In this document: piece after piece, positions 56,201-64,000 of the stretch | How the letters are laid out: every line of letters starts with the position of its first letter | Numbering within the stretch: the first letter of the stretch is position 1 | Source: Luidia sarsii | Taxonomy: Eukaryota; Echinodermata; Asteroidea; Paxillosida; Luidiidae | Assembly (NCBI GenBank): GCA_949987565.1 | Contig: OX465111.1 | Span: 15,908,359-15,972,358, forward strand | Direction of reading: 5' to 3' | DNA length: 64,000 nucleotides | Made by a program: the position numbers and the translations under genes | The notes under the pieces: generated by a model | What the model was told of the DNA's origin: nothing | What the model saw: the letters and a program-made list of their open reading frames with translations, nothing else | The model's database searches: none

Positions 56201-57522
56201 AAATAAGCCAGCCGGCACAGCGTGGTGTGACCTCCACGAACATCATCAAGCAATCAGGATATTTCCTTGTCCATTCACAGTCTCACCAGGCCCATTGAAC
56301 CACGCTTTCTGTATCCGCTTACTCACTGCACTTTCACACATTAAGTTCTTGGCTTGCATCGCCATTTCCTATTGTTGTCGGTTTGGATCATAAATGAAAG
56401 TTATATATTTTGAAGGAATTGCCTTTAGATAGGTGAAATTATGAAAGCTTTATTGAGTGGGGCACCTTCACAATTGGTCTGCAAATGATTCAACTGACAT
56501 TATGCTGTGAGCTACAGTATATTGTACATGTACAAAGCTGCCGCACATGGACACCAGTAGACCAATACTTTCTTTGCCTAGATTTTAGACCTACAGGTAC
56601 ATGTACATGTACAGTGTACATGTAGGTATTCTTTCTAGTTAGGCCCAAATCAAATTGAAGGCAAGCTGGCAAGAAGAAATGCGTACAGCTTTGGAAAAAC
56701 ATAATTTATTGATTTAGATCAGAAAGGGTCCGATTCTGACAGGAATCTATGCTGCAGAAAAAAAGCATTTTCGCGAAATGCATAAATATTACATATGTAC
56801 AGTAGGCCTACATAATTATATACATGTACAGGTGTATGATGAGTCAGTAATCAATTTGTTTACAGGTTGGTGCAACATGCCTTTTTCTTGCTGTTCTATA
56901 TGTGTATGTACATGTACTCACTCCTCTCTATTTTTATTGGTCTCTGAAGGACCCTATTAACATTATCATCATTTGTGATGAGTATGGGTGCACTATAAAT
57001 GTTCATAACAGTAATCCTTTTCAAACAATTCAGATAAAGGCCCAGCTTCTTGTCCAGAGCAATTTGATTTGCATGACACTAATTGTAATTATTGTCATAA
57101 TCATCACCACTTAATTCCTACTATCAATCACCATCTCTCATCAATGTCATCCCTATCATCCAAATAAGGCCCTCACTTGTACCACTCCCACCACCATTAC
57201 CACCATCAGCAGCACCACCACAACCAAATGCTGACAGCCAGAATACATGTACATGTATACAACTATACATGTATCTTATAACATAAAAAAGTACTGTAGA
57301 TAGATCTATACACTGTACAGTATAGAAAAATGTAGAAGAGGACCAGTCTGCCTCCAAACTTTACAATTTAGAGCATCACAGGTCTGGCAACCTGTCTCCT
57401 ACTAACCGTAGTGAAGAGGAATATTCCAGTTCAATCCGCTGCCGTTCCTTGACAAAGTGGCAGTATTTATCCAGGAACTCGATACCCTTCTCTGTGTGCT
57501 TCTCCAGTTGGCTATACTGGTC
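29924..57522 (-). CDS. Cip4: CIP4/FBP17/Toca-1 family F-BAR, HR1, SH3 protein
   Basis: Twelve minus-strand exons (57522-57407, 53230-53180, 52436-52226, 51556-51452, 51345-51217, 50350-50204, 48836-48606, 40011-39902, 39276-39144, 31461-31199, 30861-30770, 30066-29924) join in phase to 576 residues; an extra in-frame exon at 43777-43706 adds 24. Vertebrate members are about 600 residues. These proteins bend membranes, bind active Cdc42 through HR1 and recruit N-WASP and dynamin through SH3 in endocytosis and filopodia. Visible: F-BAR (residues 1 to about 255, starting DQYSQLEKHTEKGIEFLDKY, with NYQPKKK), HR1 (about 331-411, LPPAQQQRELQKKIDEL, KNPSLGDPATV) and SH3 (about 521-574, DGWTRVRK, GFVPTSY). 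The first exon, expected to encode about eight residues, was not found. The symbol follows the fly gene; which vertebrate paralogue is closest cannot be told. Confidence 0.95.
30770..30861 (-). CDS. Cip4: Cip4 exon: acidic linker and first SH3 strand
   Basis: Acceptor TTTTTCAG, donor CACA/GTAAGT. Encodes SFYEDVDDEFEDHPQ then KAKFPFH, which aligns with the SH3 ALYDF strand. Phase 1 end joins the terminal exon to read FPFHSEDENSLSMEVED. Confidence 0.85.
31199..31461 (-). CDS. Cip4: Cip4 exon: Thr/Pro-rich linker
   Basis: Acceptor GGCACAG, donor CAAG/GTGAGT. Low-complexity linker with repeated TPQTTP units and many Ser/Thr-Pro sites, between HR1 and SH3. Confidence 0.85.
31583..31670 (+). repeat. 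two decayed PLE-tail motifs in tandem
   Basis: GCCTTTGAGGAAGATCCTGC at 31583 and GAGACCCTGCTAAGATCAAA at about 31643 both match stem II of the intact motif; neither keeps the full GAAAC-GTC end. Confidence 0.4.
33150..33430 (+). repeat. degenerate tandem repeat
   Basis: CAGTCATTTAGGNACTGATNA-type blocks recur at about 33200, 33273 and 33342, and TGACCTTCACCAGTCAAAT is repeated at its end. Confidence 0.45.
34875..35240 (+). pseudogene. broken THAP-domain exon
   Basis: One frame encodes CQAFGCNNASGKKA (the C-x4-C half of a THAP finger); after a one-base shift the second frame gives SVHAVPNKAKRPDLFGKWAA and ICSDHFTEEEL (the C-x2-H half); a third segment gives GSKPRNILKEHAVPSVF, typical of the end of a THAP domain. 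Frameshifts show it is not translated as such. Probable first exon of the element's former transposase. Confidence 0.75.
35399..35650. mobile_element. small inverted-repeat element inside the Kolobok-like element
   Basis: TTGTACC...CCATGGAGGAA at the left and TTCCTCCATGGTACAAC at the right face each other, 250 bp apart. The core is shared with the palindrome at 24413-24452. Confidence 0.4.
35905..36080. repeat. GTACAT/ACGTGTAC palindromic repeat
   Basis: Dense GTACATGTAC, ACACGTGTAC and TGTACATTGTAC units within the transposon interior. Confidence 0.75.
39144..39276 (-). CDS. Cip4: Cip4 exon: second HR1 helix
   Basis: Acceptor CTTACAG, donor CCAA/GTAAGC. Encodes EALLKMRDVYTKNPSLGDPA and RVDGLRLELQKYQ; the KNPxxGDPA turn is diagnostic of the CIP4/FBP17/Toca-1 HR1. 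Confidence 0.95.
39902..40011 (-). CDS. Cip4: Cip4 exon: start of HR1
   Basis: Acceptor TTTGTAG, donor CCAA/GTAAGA. Encodes PDSAESWSRLPPAQQQRELQ and KKIDELQAQVNQELKS, the first HR1 helix that helps bind Cdc42-GTP. Confidence 0.9.
41066..41100 (+). repeat. decayed PLE-tail motif
   Basis: GCCTTTGAGAAAGGTCTTAC keeps stem I strand and the TTGAGAA core; the second half of stem II and the GAAAC block have changed. Confidence 0.45.
43575..44300 (+). repeat. polypurine/polypyrimidine tract
   Basis: The plus strand is overwhelmingly A and G, especially 43930-44290 (units such as GGGAGGGG and AAGGGAAAGG). The minus strand therefore lacks stop codons over about 270 codons. The optional exon lies in its less pure left part. 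Confidence 0.8.
43706..43777 (-). CDS. Cip4: Cip4 optional exon in a pyrimidine tract
   Basis: 72 nt, phase 0 at both ends, between the phase-0 exons at 48606 and 40011, so inclusion keeps frame. Acceptor CCTGTACCAG with a long pyrimidine tract, donor GGAAG/GTATAC. Encodes DDDGVGGGSIRRLKIPHTPS and FRRK. Vertebrate FBP17 carries a similar basic segment (FRSLKRG) just before its LPPEQRRKKL region. Could be skipped in some transcripts. Confidence 0.65.
45440..45500 (+). repeat. GGATGG-type minisatellite
   Basis: Short run of GGGATGGAT and GGAGTGGAAT units. Confidence 0.5.
47025..47520 (+). repeat. TTGC/TTGA tetranucleotide microsatellite
   Basis: Nearly 500 bp of TTGC units interrupted by TTGA. 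Since 4 and 3 are coprime it reads open in several frames on both strands, giving spurious Leu/Ala/Cys or Lys/Gln/Ala/Ser proteins. The right end passes into a degenerate block containing GATTTTAGTGAATGATTG repeated about three times. Confidence 0.9.
48606..48836 (-). CDS. Cip4: Cip4 exon 8: linker
   Basis: 231 nt, phase 0 to 0. Encodes DSRKVTVKYKSGLTPPQDFE, an acidic and Gly/Ser-rich linker, then QKKKMGGFISLFSK, a basic patch. Confidence 0.9.
48962..49412. mobile_element. MITE-like element, TIR ATATGTGACCCGCT
   Basis: ATATGTGACCCGCTCCGGGA and, inverted on the right, ATATGTGACCCGCTACAGGA, continuing AAGGTGATATAAGT in both, so about 38 bp of terminal inverted repeat. About 451 bp, in the intron before the linker exon. 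No coding capacity. Confidence 0.7.
49430..49605 (-). repeat. tRNA-like SINE head, family B, with adjacent dispersed unit
   Basis: The minus strand has GGGTAGTCAAATGC (A-box-like), AGAAAGCAGGAGTCA and GGTTTGAATCCTGCC (B box). Next to it at 49440-49500 is a copy of the unit seen in the crb intron at 2150-2500. Confidence 0.5.
50204..50350 (-). CDS. Cip4: Cip4 exon 7: end of F-BAR
   Basis: 147 nt, phase 0 to 0. Encodes KIQELDERRIMKTSDFYKEF and VLPIINKCLDCM; the IQxMEERR and IIxKCLDG positions of vertebrate members are recognisable. Confidence 0.9.
50590..50670 (-). repeat. tRNA-like SINE head, family C
   Basis: The minus strand reads GGGCTGGATAGCTCAAGTCA (A-box region) and GGTTTGGATTAAACGCC in place of a B box, so it is a decayed tRNA-derived repeat. 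Confidence 0.45.
50816..50905. repeat. two PLE-tail motifs in inverted arrangement
   Basis: The minus strand reads GCCTTTGTGGAAGTTCC, a 12-base loop, AGGATCGAAATGTCAGG; the plus strand at 50879 reads GAGGGTCCTGCTAGGATCAA. Both are decayed copies pointing in opposite directions. Confidence 0.45.
50929..51111. mobile_element. pogo/Tc1-mariner-like MITE, TA duplication
   Basis: 183 bp, starting CAGTGGAACTTTGCTATAAC and ending GTTATATAGTGACGTTCCAC-TG, flanked by TA (50927-50928 and 51112-51113). CTATAACGAAC repeats occur inside both ends. TA duplication and CAG-initial ends fit the pogo branch of Tc1/mariner. Confidence 0.75.
51217..51345 (-). CDS. Cip4: Cip4 exon 6: F-BAR
   Basis: 129 nt, phase 0 to 0. 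Encodes MMQKDQHREDCKNEYILQLS and QHDHYYSHLPGVFK; the HYY-H-P motif matches the family's YYHTHIP segment. Confidence 0.9.
51354..51442 (+). repeat. CAGA microsatellite
   Basis: Degenerate CAGACAGA units in the intron immediately upstream (on the minus strand) of the 51217-51345 exon. Confidence 0.7.
51452..51556 (-). CDS. Cip4: Cip4 exon 5: F-BAR
   Basis: 105 nt, phase 0 to 0. Encodes TKDSYRQAYNAYTAAKQQFH and SDLSQSRAQLSK. Donor GCAAG/GTAAGG. Confidence 0.9.
51640..51925 (+). repeat. CATCC/CTCATCC minisatellite
   Basis: Degenerate TCTCATCCCATC units over nearly 300 bp. Confidence 0.8.
51955..52215 (+). repeat. ACCCAGTAT minisatellite
   Basis: TATACCCAGT and TACCCAGTACC units, with CAATCATACTCAG and GTGACCTGTATACC variants, up to the splice donor region of the 52226-52436 exon. 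Confidence 0.8.
52226..52436 (-). CDS. Cip4: Cip4 exon 4: F-BAR
   Basis: Acceptor CTCCAG, donor CCAG/GTGAGT. Encodes FSTITAFRSILSELQGLANQ onward to QERKKLLQEARSKE and KKLDQ, a helical stretch with the family's QELKQERK-like pattern. Confidence 0.9.
52815..53130. repeat. dispersed repeat with GGCTC-GAAA-GAGCC hairpin, two copies
   Basis: TCTCCTCTAAGAAT followed by GGCCCTGAAAGGAGCC occurs at 53050-53085, and a diverged copy at 52840-52880. Related copies are near 41160-41260 and 46460-46560 (see findings). Confidence 0.45.
53180..53230 (-). CDS. Cip4: Cip4 exon 3: microexon, F-BAR
   Basis: 51 nt. Acceptor ATTACAG, donor TCAC/GTAAGA. Encodes RLIRNYQPKKKEAEDV, aligned with the KKYQPKK segment of FBP17 family F-BAR domains. 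Confidence 0.9.
53573..54300. repeat. GTACAT/ATGTAC palindromic array 1
   Basis: Hexamer-period array of GTACATGTAC with ACCGGTAC and ACGTGTAC variants, in the Cip4 intron between exons at 53230 and 57407. Open frames of Met-Tyr, Val-His and Thr-Cys alternation here are artefacts of the 6-bp period. Confidence 0.9.
54480..54920. repeat. GTACAT/ATGTAC palindromic array 2
   Basis: Same unit as the preceding array, more interrupted. Confidence 0.85.
55290..55410 (-). repeat. tRNA-derived SINE, family A, decayed head
   Basis: The minus strand tail AAGTTTTCTTTGGCATTTTT, TTGTTCAAAAGTTTCCAGTC and AGTTTTTCC matches 27651-27790; the B box is degraded. Confidence 0.6.
55895..56040 (-). repeat. tRNA-derived SINE-like repeat, family D
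   Basis: The minus strand reads AGGGTTCGAATTTAGCAGTG (B-box-like), AATGACAGTTGAAATGGTCT and ATCCCCAACTGG, the same block order as the copy at 1655-1790. A TACATGTACATGTA run is inserted inside. Confidence 0.6.
57407..57522 (-). CDS. Cip4: Cip4 exon 2: first F-BAR helix
   Basis: Acceptor TTTGCAG, donor TACG/GTTAGT. Encodes DQYSQLEKHTEKGIEFLDKY and FVKERQRIELEYSSSLR. Starts in phase 0, matching a conserved intron after the initial MSWGxELW-type residues of vertebrate proteins. Confidence 0.9.
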
Positions 57523-58194
57523 CTGCAAACAAGAGCACAGAAGAAGGAAAAACACCATCAGCTAAAACCATACAGTAAAAATAATGTATTTTTTTCACAC
57601 AAATTTGACAGCTGTGAAACAACTTCCCCGGCATATCGTCCGAAGCAAAAATCAAAACAATCAATCATTAGGTTTACACCTGAATGACCAGAAACCCAGT
57701 GTCATGCAACCCTAAATGGTTAATGTTAAAAGTCACCCTCAAAATTGTGAGATGGTCTCCTCCAACAACAAGCAATGACATTGGGCTCAGCGCTATTAAG
57801 CAACTTCTTACAAGGGATTCTACATGTAAATCAACATGATGGTACTTGTACAGTTCAATCAGATTGCATGCTTGAAGAAAAAAATCAATCCTAGTCCCGT
57901 CTTCTTCCACATACATGTATATTTTTTTTAAACCTTAAGTAACTACTGGTTCATCCATCAAAGTCACTCACAGTCACACACATGCTTTGAATTAACCCCA
58001 TGGCACCTCAGAGAATCACTGCCCCTGCCCTTTGCATTTTACCGCAGCGCCCTTTGCATTTCTCAAAAAATAGAAAGTGAACTGGTAACGGTTTCCTCTC
58101 CGGTGCCCTTTGCAAAGGTGCGGAAAATAGCTGTGGCCTTTACCAGCGAGAAAACCAATGTGCTCTTTGGCAAATGAAATGCAGGTCCTAAAAT

Positions 58195-58785
58195 GCACTA
58201 CATGTACAAGAACATGATACTGTACATACTGTATGTACATATGTACTTGCACATTACCGGTACATGATGTGCATCTACTGTAAGTACAAGTAATGTACAC
58301 GTGCAAGTACATGTATGTGTACATGTGCATATTCATACATTGTGCATGTACACATGTACACTGTATGTATGCACATGTACAAAAATAGACACATGTACAG
58401 TACATGTACAAAAATAGGCACGTACAGTACCGGTACATATACATACATGTACAAAAATAGGCACGTACATTGTATGTGTACAATGTACATGTACATGTAT
58501 TGTGGTCTACGTATGTACATACATGTACATTCGTGTACACGTACATGTACATGTACATTGTACATGTAATGCACATGTACAAAAATAAGCATGTACTGTA
58601 CATGTACATGTACATGTACAGTGGATGTAATGTACCAGTACAGTATGTGTGCATGTAAATCAGGACAAGTGTTGCAGCATTCCCACTGCGCTACAGTGTA
58701 CTGTACATGTACATGTAATGTACATGTACATTGTGTGTGTACATGTACATGTACATGTACAACGTACATGTACTGTACATGTATG
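58195..58785. repeat. GTACAT/ATGTAC palindromic array 3
   Basis: Hexamer-period array with ACAAAAATAGGCACGTAC units repeated about four times near 58380-58470. Confidence 0.85.
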
Positions 58786-60427
58786 ATTGTATGGTATGTC
58801 TGTGTTCAGATGTCTGCTGGCTTATGAAGCTGTGAGGTAGGAGCACGAGGCAGCTACAATGTACAATATATACATACATGTACAGAGTATGTAGAAAGGC
58901 AAACTCAAGGCAGACTGCAGACAACTGCAATGCATACACAAAGAACACTTCCCTACGGGCATACTACAGTACATGTACATGTACATGTATACGTGTACAT
59001 GTACAGTAAAAATGATAACAGTGTCTCAGACCATGCTCAGACTCAGTATTCATAGAGAAAAATGGTACAATGGTACTCCAACCACAGCAAAGATAATGTA
59101 CGTATGATGTACATGTACAGTAATACATGTACAGGTGTACATGTATTGTACTGTATGTACACTGTACAGTAGTTGAAACTCAAAAGGACATGATTTGTGA
59201 CAAGAATTTTGCTTTTTTTCCCCTATATTATACATGTACACTGTACATATACATGTACATGTAGCACTACATTTGGAAAAGAATAGTCCATACTCCAGCA
59301 TCAGGTATTAGGTAAGCATAAGGAGTGGCAATGAAAACTATTGCACTGACAATGTGTCACAGTAGTCATGTTTGAATCATTTCTTTGGCACTCACACAGC
59401 AGTGACAGCACACACATACCGTGTGTAGTGTGTACTAGGTACATGTACATGTATACAGGTACCGGGGTACTTACATTGTACATGTATACATGTATGTAGG
59501 CCTACTTGCTACATGTACTTCCCCAATCAATCAGGGAAATTGTTATTTTTTCTGCTGGGTATTTCCTCTTTGTGGTTTTCTGGGAAAGCTTGATTAACTT
59601 TTGGTTTTGTCTACTGGCTACTTGAGTGTTCTCAAGAAAGATTGTTGAATGAGTGTCACTTCTCTTTTTGTCAAGTCTGCCAGTGGGGTCACAGGTGGCT
59701 TTTTTTTTTTAACAAAATTTAAATTCTGATTAAGGAACTGCACCTTCAACAGAGGACAAACAATAACTGTGCAATATTTTGGACCAACAAAAAGTTTATG
59801 AGAACTGCACTGAGCATCAAGTTCCAACACAATTGCATTAAAATGTCAAAACGTATGGATGAAAAGGGTAAAACAATATACAATTCCCCTGGTTGGTTTA
59901 AAAAAAAAATGAATAAAAACTAACAAGTAATTACACAAGCTGAAGAGATAGAGAAAGATGTGTGAAAAAAGAACCACGGGTGCAGGAGTGATTCTCATCA
60001 TTATGCTAACCCTATTCCGACAGACAATGGGGAATATCCCATGGACGTCCACAATAATGGCTGGATGACTAATGCATCAACTACGTGCTATGACGAAAAG
60101 GCCCTCATTGCTCAGTCACAGTATAAATGCAGGCAGGTACAGTAGTGTACATGTATCCCATGCATTATGTGCCGTCCAATGTTCATGGCAACATGAACAG
60201 GCCACAGTGCTCAACAGAAACAGGGCAATGCAAACAGTGGGCAAGACCGACATGCTACCCATACACTCATGCTTCACATTACAATACATGTACAGTACAT
60301 GTACTACTCTTTTTAACCTGTTACTCTGTACATTTTACCGAATCAAGCACTCAAATCTGGCTTAATACATTCACAAATTACTTAATACATTAACATCACT
60401 TAAATTCACAACATTCACAAATATTTA

Positions 60428-60770
60428 CTTACATGTACATGTGTATAGTACAATGTATACTGTACATTAACTCCAAGAAAAACGTTACCAGTCAGATGTA
60501 CATGAACATGTATATGTACATGTACATGTACATGTACAATGTACATACCGGTACATGTACGTGTACTACATGTACATTACACGTACATGTACATTTGTGT
60601 ACATGTACGGTACACATGTACAGTACATATTGTACATGTACATGTGCAGTACATTGTACATGTACATGTACATGTGAGGGTAGGCTTACATGTACTGGTC
60701 AGTGCATGTACAGTACATGTACAGTACATGTACGTACTGTACCTTGTGCACTGTGCAGTGTACAATGAAA
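60428..60770. repeat. GTACAT/ATGTAC palindromic array 4
   Basis: Same palindromic unit as the other arrays. Confidence 0.85.
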
Positions 60771-61419
60771 ACAGTACGCATGAATCCGTGAACACATACA
60801 GCACAGCACAGTACATTACATCATGCATGTTGAATCATGTACTGTAGAGTACAATGTAGTAGCAGTGTACTGAGCAGTATGTGCATTGGGTACTGGTATA
60901 GTACAGTAATTTTATGTGTTACGAATTACTATAACTTATGATTTATGAGGCACAGTGTGTACATGCACATGTACAGTATGCAAGTTACAAGCGAGGAGCA
61001 AATATGTGACAAGCACACTTACTCCAAGGAATGGCCGCAGCCTGACTGACCCTAGTAGTACAGTGCAGCACATCTCAAAGGCAATCTATCCATGAATGAC
61101 AAGAATAGTGCAGCTAAACAGTTGCGCCTCCATGAACTTGTCATCAACAAGAAAATACACACACATTCCAGGCACTGAGCCAGATGTCAAGATTTTCCAC
61201 ACCTCACAAATGGATGTGTGATGTCCATAAATGGACAACGCCAACCAAAATTAATTGTTATGGCAATTGTTAGCTTGACAACCATGCATTTAAACAAATG
61301 TATCAAAATAATGCGTACATGTGTACAGTACAACAAAGTGAGCACGATACATGAAATACATGTATGCATTGCATTGTTACTAGCACTATACCATACTGTA
61401 CTTTGTCCATGTTTACGAT

Positions 61420-62200
61420 GACTCATTCATGTACACATGCGCGTAGAAACGTACATGTACATGTACAGTACGTACATGTACAGTACATGTACATGTACAG
61501 TACATTCATAGTTTTTGTTTTAATACAGTACACTGTATGTACAGTACATGTACAACTACAAGAGACTCTGGTTTGGGGGATCACTGCTGTTCAACAGTTG
61601 ATACTTGCAACACTATACACAATACACATGTACATGTACATGTACTGTACAGTACATGTAGAGTACATATGTACATAGTGTACACATACAAACGGTACAT
61701 GTACAATACATGTACATGTTCAGTGCATACTGCATAACCGGTACCATTGCTTTAAAAATAGCTACCGTATACACATGTACATGTACATGTACAGTGGATA
61801 TACTGTTAAATACTGTACATGTACTTTAATTAAAGTCAATACCGAGTCCCCTGCACGGAAACTACTGCACAAAATTCTATCAACAGGATATGCCTGACCA
61901 GGATGCAGCATACACTGTATACATGTACATATGTGTACATGCTCATGTGTACATGTACATGTACGTACATGTACATGTACACCATACATGTACACGTACA
62001 TGTCCAGCACATTCGTGTACATGTACATGTACATGTACATGTACATGTATAATACATGTACAGGTACTGTACATGTACATGTACATGTACAGTGTAATGC
62101 ATTCCATGCATTACTTGTGCTGCAGCATTAGGCAGGGACATGATCACATGTCAGAGGCACATTACACACATGTACAGTACATGTACATGTACATGTTTTC
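61420..62200. repeat. GTACAT/ATGTAC palindromic array 5
   Basis: Same unit, in several blocks (61445-61510, 61625-61715, 61770-61800, 61918-62095, 62165-62195). Confidence 0.85.
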
Positions 62201-62994
62201 CTTCCTCCATGGTACAATGTAACAGTATCAGTGTGTCATTACGGTACAATTACAAGTAAATGTATACATGTACACGTACCTGTGTGGTTAATATATATAT
62301 ACTGTATATAATAGGGCCACAAGCGATATATCCTGTAATTCCTGTTGTCATCAGGATTTCCTGGTCAGTTGGCCACTGGCGAACCATGCACTCCTACTAG
62401 TCCTACATACAGTATTAATACAATGTGTATGTATACATGTACATGCACGTACATGTACATGTACACTGTACTAGTGCTGACAGTTCATATTCTGGCCTGT
62501 CACTAGCAGCTAGGCAATTGCTAGATTTGTTCAACCCAAATGTCACACGTTTCTGAATAGAAGCCTCAATACTACAAATCTACAATAACAAGTACATGTA
62601 CAATGTATGTGTAAGTTCCTTTGATATTCCTTTCCATAAAGCCTTATTTGCCAGCCATAACCAGCCTTCTAAGTTCCTTACTTTCAAAGATCCCTACCCT
62701 CCAAGCCCTGCCCCACCCATCCTTGCTAACGAAAATTACCGGTACATGAATTGAATTTGACAAATCCTAAAACAAGAACCTGGCACTTTGATCAAAAAAA
62801 GGGCCTTTTTCAAACAGTTATAAATACATGCAGGGTCTGTCATATGATTAAGGCAGACCCTTTCTAAAAAGTAAAAGGCATGTCTGAGAATATAAATTGT
62901 TGATTTTTGGTTATTTACATTGTACATGTCAGTGATTTTATTCGTGACATACACAAATAAAACTTAAGAATTTCAAACAACAGCAAGCCTCGCG

Positions 62995-63245
62995 CTTAAG
63001 TTGTTTTTTTACTAGCCCACCGGGCTAGTAAAATTAATTTTTTTGCTAGCCTGTAGCAAGTTTTACTAGCCCTGTAAAATTAATATTGAATTTAAGACAA
63101 GGTTTTTAGGTCAAGTAAAACAAATTATTAGTTTCTTCTTTCTCATCCCCGCCCGCATCATTTTTACTAGTCCGCCGGGCTAGCAAAGTGGCTAGCCCGC
63201 AGCTGTTTTTACTAGACAATGACTGTTGGGCTAGTGCTAAGGTCA
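62995..63245. repeat. cluster of CTAGCCC-GGGCTAG hairpins
   Basis: CTAGCCCACCGGGCTAG at about 63015, a diverged CTAGTCCGCCGGGCTAG near 63168 and GCTAGCCCGCAGC near 63190, each next to TTTTTACTAG. Looks like a degenerate tandem repeat of a short palindromic unit. Confidence 0.6.
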
Positions 63246-63419
63246 AGCCCTTAACAGTGAAACTGTAAATATAATAATACATGTATATCAAAAGAAAACC
63301 TAGGCCGTAATATTTCACATTCACCTCCTCACTACAGACATTTAGTTGAAACTTTGAAAGTAAAATCAGGTACATATAAAATCCATAAAACTGATGGATT
63401 TGAATCAGCATCAATAGGA

Positions 63420-63510
63420 CTGCATGTACATGTACACGTACCCCGGTACGTGTACATGTACAGTACATGTGGTCATGTACATGTACACATGTATGTAATG
63501 TACAGTGTAC
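63420..63510. repeat. GTACAT palindromic array 6
   Basis: Short array with ACGTACCCCGGTACGTGTAC palindrome at its centre. Confidence 0.8.
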
Positions 63511-64000
63511 ATGTATACAATGTACTTCCTGGACTGAGTTCCCCAAATGCCTATGCAAAATTACACTATTTTGTACATGACTGCCTGATTTCTTTATCTC
63601 CCATATCCTCAAAAACAACTTTAATTTTGAATCTTCACTGACTTGCAATACAAATTTACACTGAATTAGCTCAGGATACAGTGTAGGTGGGTGTTGAAGT
63701 TGAATACTTGAATTCATAGAAAAGGTGGAAATGTTTAATGCTGCAATGGTGAAAAACATACAGTACATGTTATGTACTGTACATGTACAGTACATGTACA
63801 TGTACGTGTAGCAGAATACAGGCAGATGTTGGAAAATATTTCTTTTACAACAGTGTCCTGTACATAAACTTATCCCATTGATAGCGTGAGTAATATTTGG
63901 TAGTGGTACAGACAGCTGTTGACTGTCAATATTTTGAGGTAGTCCCTCAGTCCCAGCATTCCTGTCCCGGTTATCGACTGATGACACATCCCCTGTACGA

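Larger units (their letters stand above)
57523..64000 (-). other. upstream intron or flank of Cip4
   Basis: No exon recognised. I looked on the minus strand for an ATG-started short exon encoding an MSWGxELW-like start and did not find one, so it lies beyond the window or differs. Repeat arrays dominate. Confidence 0.5.

Noticed and set aside
57523..64000. First coding exon of the F-BAR gene
   Set aside because: Searched by eye for a minus-strand ATG exon encoding MSWGxELW-like residues followed by GT; no candidate found, so none is reported.

Overview
This window is ordinary eukaryotic, intron-rich nuclear DNA. Three features suggest a marine invertebrate deuterostome: orthologues of well known animal genes, abundant TACATGTA-type and TAGGCCTA-type repeats, and many MITEs, SINEs and Penelope-like (PLE) debris. 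An echinoderm is my best guess, but a hemichordate or amphioxus is not excluded. No prokaryotic or organellar features are present. All exon models were made by eye from splice signals, reading-frame phase and family similarity; phases agree at every junction.

Layout. (1) 371-4307, plus strand: the last five exons of a Crumbs orthologue (eight EGF repeats, transmembrane helix, FERM-binding motif, terminal ERLI). (2) 4308-12090: AT-rich intergenic DNA with a 5'-truncated, frameshifted Penelope-like retroelement (about 9985-11130) whose 3' tail carries a hammerhead-ribozyme-like fold. (3) 12091-15499, minus strand: a complete five-exon gene for a 254-residue secreted protein with one F5/8 type C (discoidin) domain and an unrecognised Cys-containing N-terminal region; its large intron holds nested inverted-repeat elements. 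(4) 15500-19664: gene-free, with two inverted copies of one MITE. (5) 19665-25214, minus strand: complete six-exon N-sulphoglucosamine sulphohydrolase (SGSH, lysosomal heparan N-sulfatase), with a PLE tail copy and a fold-back element in its introns. (6) 25215-29923: gene-free, with a MITE and a tRNA-derived SINE. (7) 29924-57522, minus strand: nearly the whole CIP4/FBP17/Toca-1 family gene (F-BAR, HR1, SH3; 12 constitutive exons plus one probable optional exon). Its introns contain a TTAA-flanked element with a THAP-domain remnant (Kolobok-like), a pogo-like MITE, another MITE, SINEs and satellites. (8) 57523-64000: upstream intron or flank of the same gene, dominated by GTACAT/ATGTAC palindromic arrays.

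The genes have no evident joint pathway. Crumbs (apical polarity, cortical FERM proteins) and the F-BAR protein (membrane curvature, Cdc42/N-WASP actin) both act at the cell cortex, but I see no evidence that their neighbourhood is functional. The most interesting signals are the hammerhead-like motifs with a correlated U3/A8 change in the core, the TTAA/THAP element, the inverted MITE pair, the 38-bp perfect hairpin in the SGSH intron, and a cassette exon hidden in a polypyrimidine tract.
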